NCBI RefSeq assembly: GCF_003231275.1
Contig: NZ_QKVL01000025.1
Coordinates: 1 to 64,000, forward strand
DNA length: 64,000 bases
Reading direction: 5' to 3'
From: Pseudomonas huaxiensis
GTDB lineage: Bacteria > Pseudomonadota > Gammaproteobacteria > Pseudomonadales > Pseudomonadaceae
The position numbers and the translations under genes are program-made. Below are positions 35,306-44,534 of the stretch, one piece after another. Under the pieces are notes generated by a model. That model saw only the letters and a program-made list of their open reading frames with translations. It ran no database searches and was not told the origin of the DNA. Position 1 is the first letter of the stretch; each line of letters begins with the position of its first letter.

Positions 35306-35949
35306 GGCGCCAGCCGCTCACGCAGCCAGGCGCCCTGCTCCAGACGGTAGTTGAGGCGATCGTGCAAACGGCTCGGACGGCCCTGCCAGAACTCGATGCG
35401 CTCCGGCAACAGGCGGTAGCCACCCCAGTGCTCGGGGCACTGCGGCTGGCTGTCGCTGAAACGCTGCTCGGTCGCCTTGAGCAGCGCTTCAAGCTCGCCA
35501 CGATCGGCGATCACCCGGCTCTGCGGTGAAGCCCAGGCACCCAGGCGGCTACCCAACGGACGCACCTGATAATAGGCATCAGACTCTTGCGGCGACACCT
35601 TCACCACCTTCCCTTCGATACGCACCTGGCGCTCCAGGGTCGGCCAGAAGAAGGTCATGGCCGCGTACGGATTGGCCAGCAAATGCTGCCCCTTGGCGCT
35701 CTCGTAGTTGGTGAAGAAGGTAAAGCCCTGCTCGTCCAGGCCCTTGAGCAGGAGAATGCGGCAATGCGGACGGCCGTGCTCGTCCACGGTTGCCACGGTC
35801 ATGGCATTGGCTTCCACCGGAGCCTGTTCGGTTTTCACCGCGTCGGCGAACCATTGGTGAAACAGCGCAAAGGGCTCGCTCGGGGCCTGGGCTTCGGCCA
35901 GGCCGTCGCGGGTGTAGTCACGGCGCATATCTGCCAGCGTCTGAGTCAT
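35302..35949 (-). CDS. pdxH: Pyridoxamine 5'-phosphate oxidase PdxH
   Basis: 215-aa FMN enzyme of vitamin B6 metabolism that oxidises pyridoxamine- or pyridoxine-5'-phosphate to PLP. Family features are clear: N-terminal MRRDYTRDGL, FMN-binding RILLLKGLDEQGFTFFTNY, FFWPTLERQVRIEG, and the C-terminal substrate-binding WQGRPSRLHDR plus W-R-L-P end. Length matches E. coli PdxH (218 aa). Followed upstream on the same strand by an OmpA-like gene 19 bp away, possibly co-transcribed. Confidence 0.97.
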   Translation of the reverse strand: MTQTLADMRRDYTRDGLAEAQAPSEPFALFHQWFADAVKTEQAPVEANAMTVATVDEHGRPHCRILLLKGLDEQGFTFFTNYESAKGQHLLANPYAAMTFFWPTLERQVRIEGKVVKVSPQESDAYYQVRPLGSRLGAWASPQSRVIADRGELEALLKATEQRFSDSQPQCPEHWGGYRLLPERIEFWQGRPSRLHDRLNYRLEQGAWLRERLAP

Positions 35950-35968
35950 CTACAGCGTTCCTTGAGGA

Positions 35969-36952
35969 TCAGTTGGTCTTCGCAGGGCTGTTGGCCGCAA
36001 CCTTCTTGGCTGCGGGCTCGGCTTTTTTCGCAGCCGGTTTGGCTGGTGCCGCTTTCTTCTTGGCCGCGGTATCTTTCACCGGGGCAGCTTTCTTCGCAGT
36101 CGCCGCTTTGGCCGGGGCTTTGGCAGCAGCCTTGGCGGCTGGTTTGGCCGCAGGTGCCTTGACCGCAGGTTTGGCATCCTGGACAGCGACCAACTCAGCC
36201 GGGGTCGGGGTTGGCTGCTGGTACTTGGCAAGCAGCGCCACCATGGTAGCTTGCGGGGTCAGGATCATTTCCACACGACGGTTCAGCGAACGGCCCTGCT
36301 GGCTGTCGTTGGCTGCCCGTGGCGCCACCGAACCCAGGCCGCGCAGGCCCAGGCGATCACGTTGCAGGCCGCTGAGGCGGAAGATCGCTGCCACCGACTG
36401 GGCGCGCTCCTGGCTCAGCTTCTGGTTGGCCACGGCGGCGCCGCTGCTGTCGGCATGGCCGAGGACCAGGACGGCAGTCTTGGTGTCGGTTTCGACGATC
36501 TTGGCGATCCGGGTGATCGGGCCGAGGGTAACCGGCAGCAACATGGCCGGACGATCCGGGTTGTAACCGCTGTCCACCGGTAAGATCACCACCAGAACGT
36601 CTTCACGGCGTTCCAGTTCCAGCTTGCTGTCCTTGACTGCCTCGCGCAGGCGCGGCTCGTAAGTGTCCAGCCAGGCCTGGGTGGCCTTCACGTCAATCTT
36701 CGGTACCGCCGCCGCTGCGACCTCCTTGTCGTCACTACCACCAAAAGGCCACCACCAACTACCGCCTTCGGACTTGGCTTCGGACTTGACGACTTTCTCG
36801 GTTACGGCTGCCTTCACTTCCTGATCGGCGACCTTGTCCGAGCCAAACGGCCACCAGCTGTGACCGCTGTCGGCGGCGTCTTTCTGGGGGTTCTGGGCGC
36901 AGCCGGTGATGGCCAGGCACAGGGCAAGAGCTAAGGTTTTATGTGAAGACAT
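35969..36952 (-). CDS. OmpA-family lipoprotein with Ala/Lys-rich tail
   Basis: 327 aa. Lipobox AITGC (Cys18), then two copies of a Trp-rich motif (SWWPFG at 32-37, SWWWPFGG at 65-72) in a linker, an OmpA/MotB peptidoglycan-binding domain (~120-250; LGHADSSGAAVANQKLSQERAQ, LNRRVEM), and a C-terminal ~75 residues made almost only of Ala, Lys and Pro like histone H1/AlgP tails. Probably anchored in the outer membrane and bound to peptidoglycan, with the cationic tail free in the periplasm. ATG 36952 gives the right signal peptide. Confidence 0.85.
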   Translation of the reverse strand: MSSHKTLALALCLAITGCAQNPQKDAADSGHSWWPFGSDKVADQEVKAAVTEKVVKSEAKSEGGSWWWPFGGSDDKEVAAAAVPKIDVKATQAWLDTYEPRLREAVKDSKLELERREDVLVVILPVDSGYNPDRPAMLLPVTLGPITRIAKIVETDTKTAVLVLGHADSSGAAVANQKLSQERAQSVAAIFRLSGLQRDRLGLRGLGSVAPRAANDSQQGRSLNRRVEMILTPQATMVALLAKYQQPTPTPAELVAVQDAKPAVKAPAAKPAAKAAAKAPAKAATAKKAAPVKDTAAKKKAAPAKPAAKKAEPAAKKVAANSPAKTN

Positions 36953-37034
36953 CAGCGATACACCATGAAAATGAAAGAAAAAATACGTGGAATGCAGAAT
37001 AGCCAACCGGCCCCCTGAGTGCAGGGCCAACCGA

Positions 37035-38180
37035 TCAAAGGCACGCTTTCAGGACCCGCACCAGCTTTTGCGCACGGGGGTCCATGAGGATGTAGGGGCC
37101 CAGGGTATTGGTGACGAAGCCGAAGGCAACGTCATGCTCAGGGTCAGCGAAACCGACCGAGCCACCCGCGCCAGGATGCCCGAACGCACGGGCGCCTAGG
37201 CCAAACGTCGCGTTGGCCACCGCCGGCTGGTCAAGCATGCAGCCCAGGCCGAAACGGGTGCGGGTGAGCAGGGTCTTGTCTTCGCCGAGGCTGTGTTCGC
37301 GGGTCAGTTCGTCGAGCAGTTCGGATTCCAGCAGGCTGCCATCGAGCAGCCCGGCGTAGAAGCCGGCCAGACTGCGAGCGTTGCCGTGGCCATTCGCCGC
37401 CGGCTGCTGCATGCGCCGCCACTCGGGCTTGTTGGTGCTGGTCAGGATGGCCGGCGGGTTGGTGAAGGCCCGGGTCGACAAGGCCTGCGGCTCGCGCATG
37501 GTGACCTGAAGCAGGCGCTGCGCCGCTTCGTCGCCGAGGTTGCCCTTGCCACGAGCGATATGGGCGACACGGTGGAACTCCTCGTCGGCCAGGCCGATAT
37601 GAAAATCCAGTCCCAAGGGTTTTGCCGTACGGGCAACGATCGACTCCCCTGGTCCCCGGCCATCGGCGCGGCGAATCAGCTCACCCACCAGCCAGCCATA
37701 GGTGATCGCGGCGTAGCCATGCGCACTGCCCGGCGTCCACCATGGCGCTTCAGCGGCCAGGGTGTCGACCATGGTTTGCCAGTTATAGAGAGCTTCGGCG
37801 GGGAGCAGTTCGCGGATCGCCGGCAGGCCGGCCTGATGGCAAAGCAGGTGACGCAGGGTCACCGACTCCTTGCCGGCCTGGGCGAACTCGGGCCAGTAGC
37901 GCGCAACCGGCGCATCGAGTTGCAGCTTGCCCTCGCCCACCAGTTGCAACGCGGTGACTGCGGCAAATGTCTTGGTGCACGAGAACAGATTGGCGATGGT
38001 GTCGCTGTGCCAGGCCTCCTGGCCGTCCTTGTCGGCGCTGCCGGCCCACAGGTCGAGGACGGTCTCGCCACCAACCTGGATGCACAACGCCGCACCGCGC
38101 TCCTGGGGATCGTCGAAGAGGGCCGCGAAGGCCTCGCGTACCGCTTCGAACTTCAGTTCGAAATGACCCTGAATCTGCAC
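37035..38180 (-). CDS. Beta-lactamase-fold serine hydrolase (EstB-like)
   Basis: 381-aa class C-like serine hydrolase/esterase. Nucleophile and base in SCTK (Ser67, Lys70), second motif Tyr in GYAAITYGWL, and a C-terminal FGHPGAGGSVGFADP replacing the KTG box, as in EstB/LovD-type esterases. Likely an esterase or transesterase with no true beta-lactamase activity; substrate unknown. No signal peptide, so cytosolic. The start is GTG 38180, with AGGAG seven bases upstream; a TTG at 38198 lies before that site. Confidence 0.85.
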   Translation of the reverse strand: MQIQGHFELKFEAVREAFAALFDDPQERGAALCIQVGGETVLDLWAGSADKDGQEAWHSDTIANLFSCTKTFAAVTALQLVGEGKLQLDAPVARYWPEFAQAGKESVTLRHLLCHQAGLPAIRELLPAEALYNWQTMVDTLAAEAPWWTPGSAHGYAAITYGWLVGELIRRADGRGPGESIVARTAKPLGLDFHIGLADEEFHRVAHIARGKGNLGDEAAQRLLQVTMREPQALSTRAFTNPPAILTSTNKPEWRRMQQPAANGHGNARSLAGFYAGLLDGSLLESELLDELTREHSLGEDKTLLTRTRFGLGCMLDQPAVANATFGLGARAFGHPGAGGSVGFADPEHDVAFGFVTNTLGPYILMDPRAQKLVRVLKACL

Positions 38181-38286
38181 CCGACGACTCCTGCACAACC
38201 TGCCTGAAAAGTGGCGTGCATTGTTTCAGCACGGAGCGGATTTGGGAACAGACACGGGTCAGACGGCGACATCATTCATTTAAGGC

Positions 38287-40551
38287 TCAGGGTTTGCCTG
38301 GCTCGCTCGCCGGTTGCCGGGCCGGTGCACTGCCGACGATCTCTTTCTCCACCTGCAGGTTGGCCTTGCGCACCTGTTCGACGAAGCCCTGGAACGGCAC
38401 GTCGGTGATGCCGACCAAACCGAAGTGGCCGTTTTCGCCATCGAGCAGACGTCCGCTGGCCGGCTGATCAGCGAACTGGAACCAGTGCGCGCCGACAATG
38501 CTCGGCTCTGACAGCGCCGCCTTGAGGAACGCCGTGTAGGCCGGGCCGCGATCTTCTTCACGGGCGACTTCCATCGGCCCCGGCCAGAACGGTCCGCGGT
38601 CGCGGGAACCGAAGTGGAACTCGGAGACCAGCACTGGTTTGTCCAGCGTCCGCAACTGGGCGAAGTCGTAGCCGTCCTGAGGTTTCAGGGTGTAGAAATT
38701 GAAGCTCAGCACATCACAGTATTGGGCGCAGGCCGCCACGGCCTCCGGGGTGGTAACCGCGAAGCGGCCGCCCAGCAGCAGTTGGTTCGGCGCATGCCAC
38801 TTCAGTGCATCGGAGATGGTCTTGAAGTAGGCGTCGGCGAAGGTGCGCTGGAAATGCTTGAAGTCGGCTTCGATTTCCGGGTGCTCGGCGCTTGGCAGCG
38901 GCGGCTCGAAGCCCGGGTCTTCCATCAGCTCCCAGGCGCTCAGCTCGATGCCCCAGGCCTTGGACAGACCTTCCTGGTTGCGGTACTTGTCGCGCAGTTG
39001 CTTGAGGAAGGCACGCTTGGCCGGCACGTCGGTGGTCAGGCGCAAGGTGCCGTAGGCCAGGCCATAGCGCGACTTGGGGTCGTCTCCCGGCGCAGCCCAG
39101 GCCAGTTCGTTGTCGGCGAAGTAGCCGATCAGCCACGGATCATCGCGGTGATCCCGGGCAGCAATGGCGACCGCACGTTCGGTGGCCATGGCGAAACGCG
39201 GGTCGAACGGGTCGGGCATCGCGCCCCACCAGTCCATGCCGGTGCTGATGCTGGCGTAATCGCCGACGATCGCCAGCGGCAAGGTGTAAGGCAGACGCTG
39301 GGCATGGCCCAGGTCGGGGTCGCTCCAGTTGCCGAGGGTGTTGAAGCCCCAGGCCTGCAAACGGTCGAGGGCCTGGGCCTGCCAGCGCCCGGCATCGAAG
39401 GCGACTGGCGGGCACGGCGCGGCCGGAGCGCTCCCGGTTGCTGCGACGGGTGTGCAAGGTTTGCCGTAGCTGCGTTCGAGGTTGGCCGCATAGAAGTCGA
39501 ACCAGCGGCCCTGGTTGAAGTTGCGGCCCTTGGACGAGGCATTGCCGTCGTTGTTGTTGCCTTCACCGTAGAAGACCGCCAATGGCGAATCCGCCGCCGG
39601 CAACCCGCTGAACATCGCTTCACGTCCGGCGACATAAGTGCGCCCGGGTTCAGCGTTCACCGCGTTGACGCCCAGCGAATAGAACGGATGCCCCTCCGGC
39701 GTAACCAGGTACCAGCGACCATCACGCTTGACCGTGCGGAAGAAGCCCTTGGCATCGAAGGTCTGCCCGCCGGTCCAACCGCCGAAGCGGTCCAGCGGCT
39801 GCTTCTGGCGTTCAGCCAGCCAGGTCTTGAGTTGTTGCTGCTCTTTGGCGGCGGCGCTGCGCAGTTGCTCGTCGCTGCTGACCTTTTCCGGCCAGCGACC
39901 CCGGCTGAACTGGCCATAGCCATCGATCAACTGGCTGTAGGCCGCCTGCTGCAGGCGGTCGTCGTCCTGCACGTTGATGCATTCGATCAGCACGCTCTGG
40001 GCGACATTCGGCTGGTTCATCGACAGGGTGACGGAGGTGACCTGGCTCAGGTCCAGCTCACCAGCACTGCCGGTCAGGATCAGACGCTGACCTTCGAAGG
40101 TCCAGGGCATCGGCGGGCCGGCGCGCATGCCCTGGCTCAGCGGCGAACTGGCCTGGAGCGGGATCAGCACAGTCTGTGCCGGGCCGGCTGGCAGGTCGAT
40201 GCGGCTGGTGAGGGTTTTGCCGTCGGCACTCTGGATGGTCACGTTGACCGTCAGGGCCCAGTCCATACCGCTTTGCAGGCGCAGGGTCAGGGCCTTTTGC
40301 GCGGACCAGTCCCAGACGCCGGTTTGCGGGCTCATTCGCAGATTGGGACGCTGCACCGGATTGAACACCACTCGGCGCAGTACTTCGCCTTCGGCCGTCT
40401 GCTCAGCGTTGTACTGCGGCAGGCTGGCCTCCTCGGTCGCCACATTGACCACCGAAGTGGGGCGCACAAAGTTGAACAGCGTCTGCTGCGCGGCCAGCAG
40501 TGGCGGGCAGAACATCAGCGCGAAAACGGCGGGAAGGGTACGGCGCAACAT
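38287..40551 (-). CDS. Secreted agarase-like glycoside hydrolase
   Basis: 754-aa exported enzyme with a signal peptide (MLRRTLPAVFALMFCPPLLA). An N-terminal beta-sandwich (~25-200) precedes a TIM-barrel similar to beta-agarase/GH42-GH50 clan A. Candidate acid/base Glu is in IGYFADNELAW and the nucleophile Glu in KPVLVSEFHFGSRDRG. It probably cleaves a beta-galactoside-like polysaccharide in the periplasm or outside; true agar degradation is not implied. ATG 40551 has AAGGAGA upstream with long (13-nt) spacing. No sulfatase or sugar transporter lies nearby. Monocistronic. Confidence 0.75.
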   Translation of the reverse strand: MLRRTLPAVFALMFCPPLLAAQQTLFNFVRPTSVVNVATEEASLPQYNAEQTAEGEVLRRVVFNPVQRPNLRMSPQTGVWDWSAQKALTLRLQSGMDWALTVNVTIQSADGKTLTSRIDLPAGPAQTVLIPLQASSPLSQGMRAGPPMPWTFEGQRLILTGSAGELDLSQVTSVTLSMNQPNVAQSVLIECINVQDDDRLQQAAYSQLIDGYGQFSRGRWPEKVSSDEQLRSAAAKEQQQLKTWLAERQKQPLDRFGGWTGGQTFDAKGFFRTVKRDGRWYLVTPEGHPFYSLGVNAVNAEPGRTYVAGREAMFSGLPAADSPLAVFYGEGNNNDGNASSKGRNFNQGRWFDFYAANLERSYGKPCTPVAATGSAPAAPCPPVAFDAGRWQAQALDRLQAWGFNTLGNWSDPDLGHAQRLPYTLPLAIVGDYASISTGMDWWGAMPDPFDPRFAMATERAVAIAARDHRDDPWLIGYFADNELAWAAPGDDPKSRYGLAYGTLRLTTDVPAKRAFLKQLRDKYRNQEGLSKAWGIELSAWELMEDPGFEPPLPSAEHPEIEADFKHFQRTFADAYFKTISDALKWHAPNQLLLGGRFAVTTPEAVAACAQYCDVLSFNFYTLKPQDGYDFAQLRTLDKPVLVSEFHFGSRDRGPFWPGPMEVAREEDRGPAYTAFLKAALSEPSIVGAHWFQFADQPASGRLLDGENGHFGLVGITDVPFQGFVEQVRKANLQVEKEIVGSAPARQPASEPGKP

Positions 40552-40679
40552 GGGGCTCGAGTTCTCCTTGAAGGACCCTTGCGGGTCTTGGGTCCGGTGA
40601 ATAGACAGCGAGAAATGCAAAAGATTTTCAGGACCTGATCGCTGCGGCTTGGCGGGACGCCGAAGCGCAGCGATTGGGC

Positions 40680-42824
40680 TCAGGAAATTTCCCGGCGAAA
40701 CGGCGGCAGCGCGTTAAGAATAGCCTTGCCGTAGCGTTGGGTGACCACGCGGCGGTCAAGCAGGGTGATGATTCCACGGTCCTCTTCGGTCCGCAGCAGG
40801 CGACCGCAGGCCTGGATCAGTTTCAGCGACGCATCCGGCACGGCGATTTCCATGAACGGGTTGCCGCCGCGCGCCTCGATCCATTCGGCCAACGCCGCTT
40901 CCACCGGGTCATCCGGCACGGCGAAGGGGATCTTGGCGATCACCACGTGCTCGCAATAGGCACCCGGCAAGTCCACCCCTTCGGCGAAACTGGCGAGGCC
41001 GAACAGCACGCTGGAATCACCACCATCGACCCGCGCCTTGTGCTTGTTCAAGGTTTCCTGCTTGGACAGATTGCCCTGGATAAACACCTGCTTGCGCCAG
41101 TCGCGGTCCAGGCCGTCGAACACGTCCTGCATCTGTTTGCGTGAGGAGAACAACACCAGCGAACCCCGCGAACCTTCCACCAGTTCCGGTAGATCGCGAA
41201 TGATCGCCGCAGTGTGGGCGGCCGCGTCTCGCGGATCGGCCCGCAGGTCCGGCACGCGCAGAACGCCAGCATCGGTGTGATGGAACGGGCTTGGCACCAC
41301 CGTGGTGACCGCCGCCCGCGGCAAACCGGAGCGCATGCGGAAACGGTCGAAGGTGCCTAGCGCGGTGAGTGTCGCCGAGGTCACCAGGGCGCCGTGGGCG
41401 ACGCTCCACAGATTGCGGCGGAGCATCTCGGCGGCCAGGATCGGGCTCGCGTTGACTTCGATATCGAACAGCGCGCCGCTCTCGGCCAGGGTCAGCCAGC
41501 GCGCCATTGGCGGGCTGTCTTCCGGGTCTTCGGCGGTGAAGGCGGTCCACAGTTCCCAGTTGCCCTGGGCGCGGGTCAGCAAGGTGCCGAACAGCGGGTA
41601 CCACTCCTCGGCCTGGTGGCTGGCGATGCCGATATTGACCTCGCCGTCCATGCCTTCCTTGAGCAGGTCGGTGAGACGGGAGAACAAGTCGTTGAGACGT
41701 GAAAAGCCCTTCTTCAGTTCGATACCGATCTCGCGGATATGCTCCGGAATCACACCACCAACGAAGCGATGCCGAGGCCGCTCGCGGCCTTCGATGTCTT
41801 CGCTGGGACGGAAGTCGGCAACCTGCTCGCAGGCGCTGAACATGAACTGCTGCTGGTTCTTGATCTCCCGGGCCAGCTCCGGCACCTGCTCGATGAACTT
41901 GCCGAGGTCGCCCGGCAGCGGGTTCTGGGCCAGCAACTTGGTCAGGTTCTTCGCGGTCTGTTCCAGCCAGTCGGCGGTGGAACGCAGGCGGCTGTAATGG
42001 GCGAAGTGGCCGATGGCCTTGTCCGGCAGGTGATGGCCTTCGTCGAAGACGTAGATGGTGTCGCGCGGATCGGGCAACACCGCGCCGCCGCCCAGGGCCA
42101 GGTCGGCGAGGACCATGTCGTGGTTAGTGACGATCACATCGACCTTGCCCATGCCCTCGCGCGCCTTGTAGAAGGTGCACTGGCCGAAGTTGGGGCAGTG
42201 GCGGCCGGTACACTGGCTGTGGTCGGTGGTGACCCGCATCCAGTCCTTGTCTTCCAGGGCCATGGGCCAACTATCGCGGTCACCGTCCCAGCGGTTGCCG
42301 GCGAGCTTCTCGATCATGCTGTTGAACAGCTTCTGGCTGACTTCATCCACCTCGATCTTGAAGCCTTCTTCCTCGAACAACTGCGCCGTGGCGCTCTGCG
42401 CGTGGCCTTCCTGCAACAGCAGGTCAAGCTTGGACAGGCACAGGTAGCGGCCGCGCCCTTTGGCCAGGGCGAAGCTGAAATTCAGGCCGCTGTTGCGCAT
42501 CAGGTCGGGCAGGTCCTTGAAGACGATCTGCTCCTGCAGGGCGACGGTTGCCGTGGCGATGACCAGGCGCTTGCCGGCGGCTTTGGCCGCGGGGATCGAC
42601 GCCAGGCTGTAGGCCACGGTCTTGCCGGTACCGGTGCCAGCCTCGACCGCCACCACGGCAGGGTCGCCAGAACGCCGACCTTCGTCGTCGCAGTCGATGT
42701 CGCCGAGCACCTTCGCCACTTCGGCGATCATCAGGCGCTGGCCATAACGCGGTTTGAGGCTCTTGGCTTCGAGAAAACGGGAATAGGCGCCCTGAATCTG
42801 GGACTTGAGTTCGGTACTGATCAT
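40680..42824 (-). CDS. dinG: ATP-dependent DNA helicase DinG
   Basis: 714-aa superfamily 2, XPD-like 5'-3' helicase that unwinds DNA, R-loops and D-loops. Walker A AGTGTGKT (62-69); iron-sulfur cluster ligands Cys129, Cys205, Cys210 and Cys216; DEGH box (261-264); C-terminal motif VI QACGRLLRTEEDRG. Length matches E. coli DinG (716). No LexA box was found upstream, and it is divergent from the CopD-like gene (98 bp). Confidence 0.96.
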   Translation of the reverse strand: MISTELKSQIQGAYSRFLEAKSLKPRYGQRLMIAEVAKVLGDIDCDDEGRRSGDPAVVAVEAGTGTGKTVAYSLASIPAAKAAGKRLVIATATVALQEQIVFKDLPDLMRNSGLNFSFALAKGRGRYLCLSKLDLLLQEGHAQSATAQLFEEEGFKIEVDEVSQKLFNSMIEKLAGNRWDGDRDSWPMALEDKDWMRVTTDHSQCTGRHCPNFGQCTFYKAREGMGKVDVIVTNHDMVLADLALGGGAVLPDPRDTIYVFDEGHHLPDKAIGHFAHYSRLRSTADWLEQTAKNLTKLLAQNPLPGDLGKFIEQVPELAREIKNQQQFMFSACEQVADFRPSEDIEGRERPRHRFVGGVIPEHIREIGIELKKGFSRLNDLFSRLTDLLKEGMDGEVNIGIASHQAEEWYPLFGTLLTRAQGNWELWTAFTAEDPEDSPPMARWLTLAESGALFDIEVNASPILAAEMLRRNLWSVAHGALVTSATLTALGTFDRFRMRSGLPRAAVTTVVPSPFHHTDAGVLRVPDLRADPRDAAAHTAAIIRDLPELVEGSRGSLVLFSSRKQMQDVFDGLDRDWRKQVFIQGNLSKQETLNKHKARVDGGDSSVLFGLASFAEGVDLPGAYCEHVVIAKIPFAVPDDPVEAALAEWIEARGGNPFMEIAVPDASLKLIQACGRLLRTEEDRGIITLLDRRVVTQRYGKAILNALPPFRREIS

Positions 42825-42922
42825 GGTCTCGGGGCGCCCAAAAGGCTGGATAAATTTTCAGTGTTTCGAGTGGGCCGGCTATCATACCCCGCTATTGCCC
42901 TTTGCGCCGAATGGAGTGCCCG

Positions 42923-43387
42923 ATGACTGCCTACGCCCTTCCCTACAGCCTGCATGTCCTGGCCGCCATGGTCTGGGTCGGCGGCATGTTCTTCGCCTGG
43001 ATGATCCTGCGCCCGGCGGCCGCCACGGTCCTCGAAGGCCCGCCCCGGCTCCAGTTGTGGCTGGAAGTGTTTCCGCGTTTTTTCAGTTGGGTGTGGATCG
43101 CCGTGCTGGTGCTGGCGGTCAGTGGCGTGGGCATGCTGCACATGCACTATTCCGGTTTCGACCATGCGCCGCGCCATGTGCAGGTGATGATGGGCGGTGC
43201 CATCGCCATGTTCGCCCTGTTCATGCGGGTTCAGAGCCTGTTGCTGCCTGAGCTGCGCAAGGCCGTCGAGGCGGGCGACTGGGCAGCAGGCGCCGGTGTG
43301 ATGGGGCGCATCCGGCGCATGGTGGGGATCAATCTGTTGCTGGGAATTGCCGTGATCGTGGTGGCGGCGTCGCGATTGTCGTTCTGA
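42923..43387 (+). CDS. CopD-family membrane protein
   Basis: 154-aa protein with four TM helices and conserved His residues in the first, second and third helices (SLHVLAAMVWVGGM, MLHMHYSGF, HAPRHVQVMMGG), matching the CopD/YchE-like family that handles copper or haem groups in the inner membrane. No copC/copA partner is close. ATG 42923 is preferred because GGAG lies seven bases upstream; a TTG at 42902 is in frame but unsupported. Confidence 0.78.
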   Translation: MTAYALPYSLHVLAAMVWVGGMFFAWMILRPAAATVLEGPPRLQLWLEVFPRFFSWVWIAVLVLAVSGVGMLHMHYSGFDHAPRHVQVMMGGAIAMFALFMRVQSLLLPELRKAVEAGDWAAGAGVMGRIRRMVGINLLLGIAVIVVAASRLSF

Positions 43388-43423
43388 GGGCCGCGGCAGC
43401 GCCGCCGACCCTCGCGCCACAGG

Positions 43424-44182
43424 TTACAGCCGCTGCACGCTCAACTCGCCCGGCGACCCGGCCAGCCCAGGCTGGCCAGCGGCACCGGGACGACCATCGG
43501 CACCGCCATCGGTGCGATAGACCAGGCACCCTTTGCTCGCCCCGCCCTGACCCGGCTTGCCGGCGACGCCCGGCGCACCGGGCGCCCCGCCGTCCAGACG
43601 CACCTTGATCTGCTCTGCCGGATAATCCGCCGGCAGGCTCAGGCGCACCCGGCCACCGGGAGCACCGTCATGACCATTGCCGCCGTTGTCACCATTGGCG
43701 CCACGGCTGGCCTGGCCCCAGGTGCAGCCACCGGCCTTGCCGTTGGCGCCATCGAGCCCCACGTAACCCGGCGCCCCGGCACCGCCACGTGCATCGATGA
43801 ACAGCAGCGGCGCCTGCAAACGGTTCAGCCGCAGGTCCAGATTACGGCCTGACTGCGCCGGTTTTTCATAAGTCCCCGGCGCACCATGGGCGGCGATCTG
43901 GCTGCCTTCGGCCAGTTGCGCGCTGCCGGCTTCGATACGCAAGGTGTCCTGGGCCGGCACCACGGCAATTCGTGCATCGCGGCCGAGTGTCAGTTGATCG
44001 ACTTTCAGCTCCACCAGACTGGACGGCAGCAGCAAGGTGGCGGAATCCGCCACATCGAGGCGCTCCAGGTGAACGACACTGGCCTTGTTTGCCAGACGCA
44101 GCACCGAATGCGGTGCAACGCTCAGGACATCGGCCATGCTCAGCGGGCTGAACAACGCGGTCAACAGCATCAGCTTACGCAT
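43424..44182 (-). CDS. Exported collagen-like protein
   Basis: 252 aa with a Sec signal peptide (MRKLMLLTALFSPLSMA). Residues ~20-125 look beta-rich (LxLxxxxxL repeats as in filamentous surface proteins). The second half has Gly-X-Y-like repeats in two blocks (~130-175, GAGAPGYVGLDGANGKAGG; ~200-245, GAPGAPGVAGKPGQGG), each holding one Cys that may form a disulfide. A surface or periplasmic structural role is plausible. Its start overlaps the DUF1145 gene by eight bases, so the two are co-translated. Confidence 0.72.
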   Translation of the reverse strand: MRKLMLLTALFSPLSMADVLSVAPHSVLRLANKASVVHLERLDVADSATLLLPSSLVELKVDQLTLGRDARIAVVPAQDTLRIEAGSAQLAEGSQIAAHGAPGTYEKPAQSGRNLDLRLNRLQAPLLFIDARGGAGAPGYVGLDGANGKAGGCTWGQASRGANGDNGGNGHDGAPGGRVRLSLPADYPAEQIKVRLDGGAPGAPGVAGKPGQGGASKGCLVYRTDGGADGRPGAAGQPGLAGSPGELSVQRL

Positions 44183-44450
44183 GCTTGGCTTCCTTGGGAG
44201 GTGCGGGAATGGAGAGGATATGGAAGATGCCCACCAGCAGAATCTGCAAGCGGTCGAACCAACGGTGGCTGCGCTGGCGCAGGCGACCGTTGAAGAACAG
44301 GATTTCGAGCAGATGAAGCCCCAGCAGTGAGGCGCCGGCCAGGTTGATCAGTTGGTGGAACGGCGGTTGCGCGGGAATCAGCAGATTCACCAGCACCACC
44401 CACCAAAACACCACTGTCAGCGCCTTGAACAAGCCGAGAAAGCCTTTCAT
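44175..44450 (-). CDS. DUF1145 membrane protein
   Basis: 91-aa protein with two or three hydrophobic segments (~5-25, ~33-52, ~68-82), matching DUF1145 (YhhL-like). Function unknown; inner membrane. First of a two-gene unit with the collagen-like protein (8-bp overlap). Confidence 0.8.
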   Translation of the reverse strand: MKGFLGLFKALTVVFWWVVLVNLLIPAQPPFHQLINLAGASLLGLHLLEILFFNGRLRQRSHRWFDRLQILLVGIFHILSIPAPPKEAKHA

Positions 44451-44472
44451 AGCCTTGCCTCCTGAAGGGTTC

Positions 44473-44526
44473 GCGTCAGCCGTGGCGGTCCGCCAGGAGA
44501 CAGACTGCCACCATAACGGCTGACGC
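44473..44526 (-). terminator. Long inverted repeat, terminator or attenuator
   Basis: GCGTCAGCCGT (44473-44483) pairs with ACGGCTGACGC (44516-44526), enclosing a GC-rich inner hairpin. It lies between the DUF1145 start (44450) and the end of the upstream OmpA gene (44535). No T-run follows. Confidence 0.4.
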
Positions 44527-44534
44527 CGCGCCGA

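Noticed and set aside
37035..38180. True AmpC beta-lactamase
   Set aside because: No signal peptide and no KTG box; the HPGAGG end and TYGWL segment fit EstB-type esterases.
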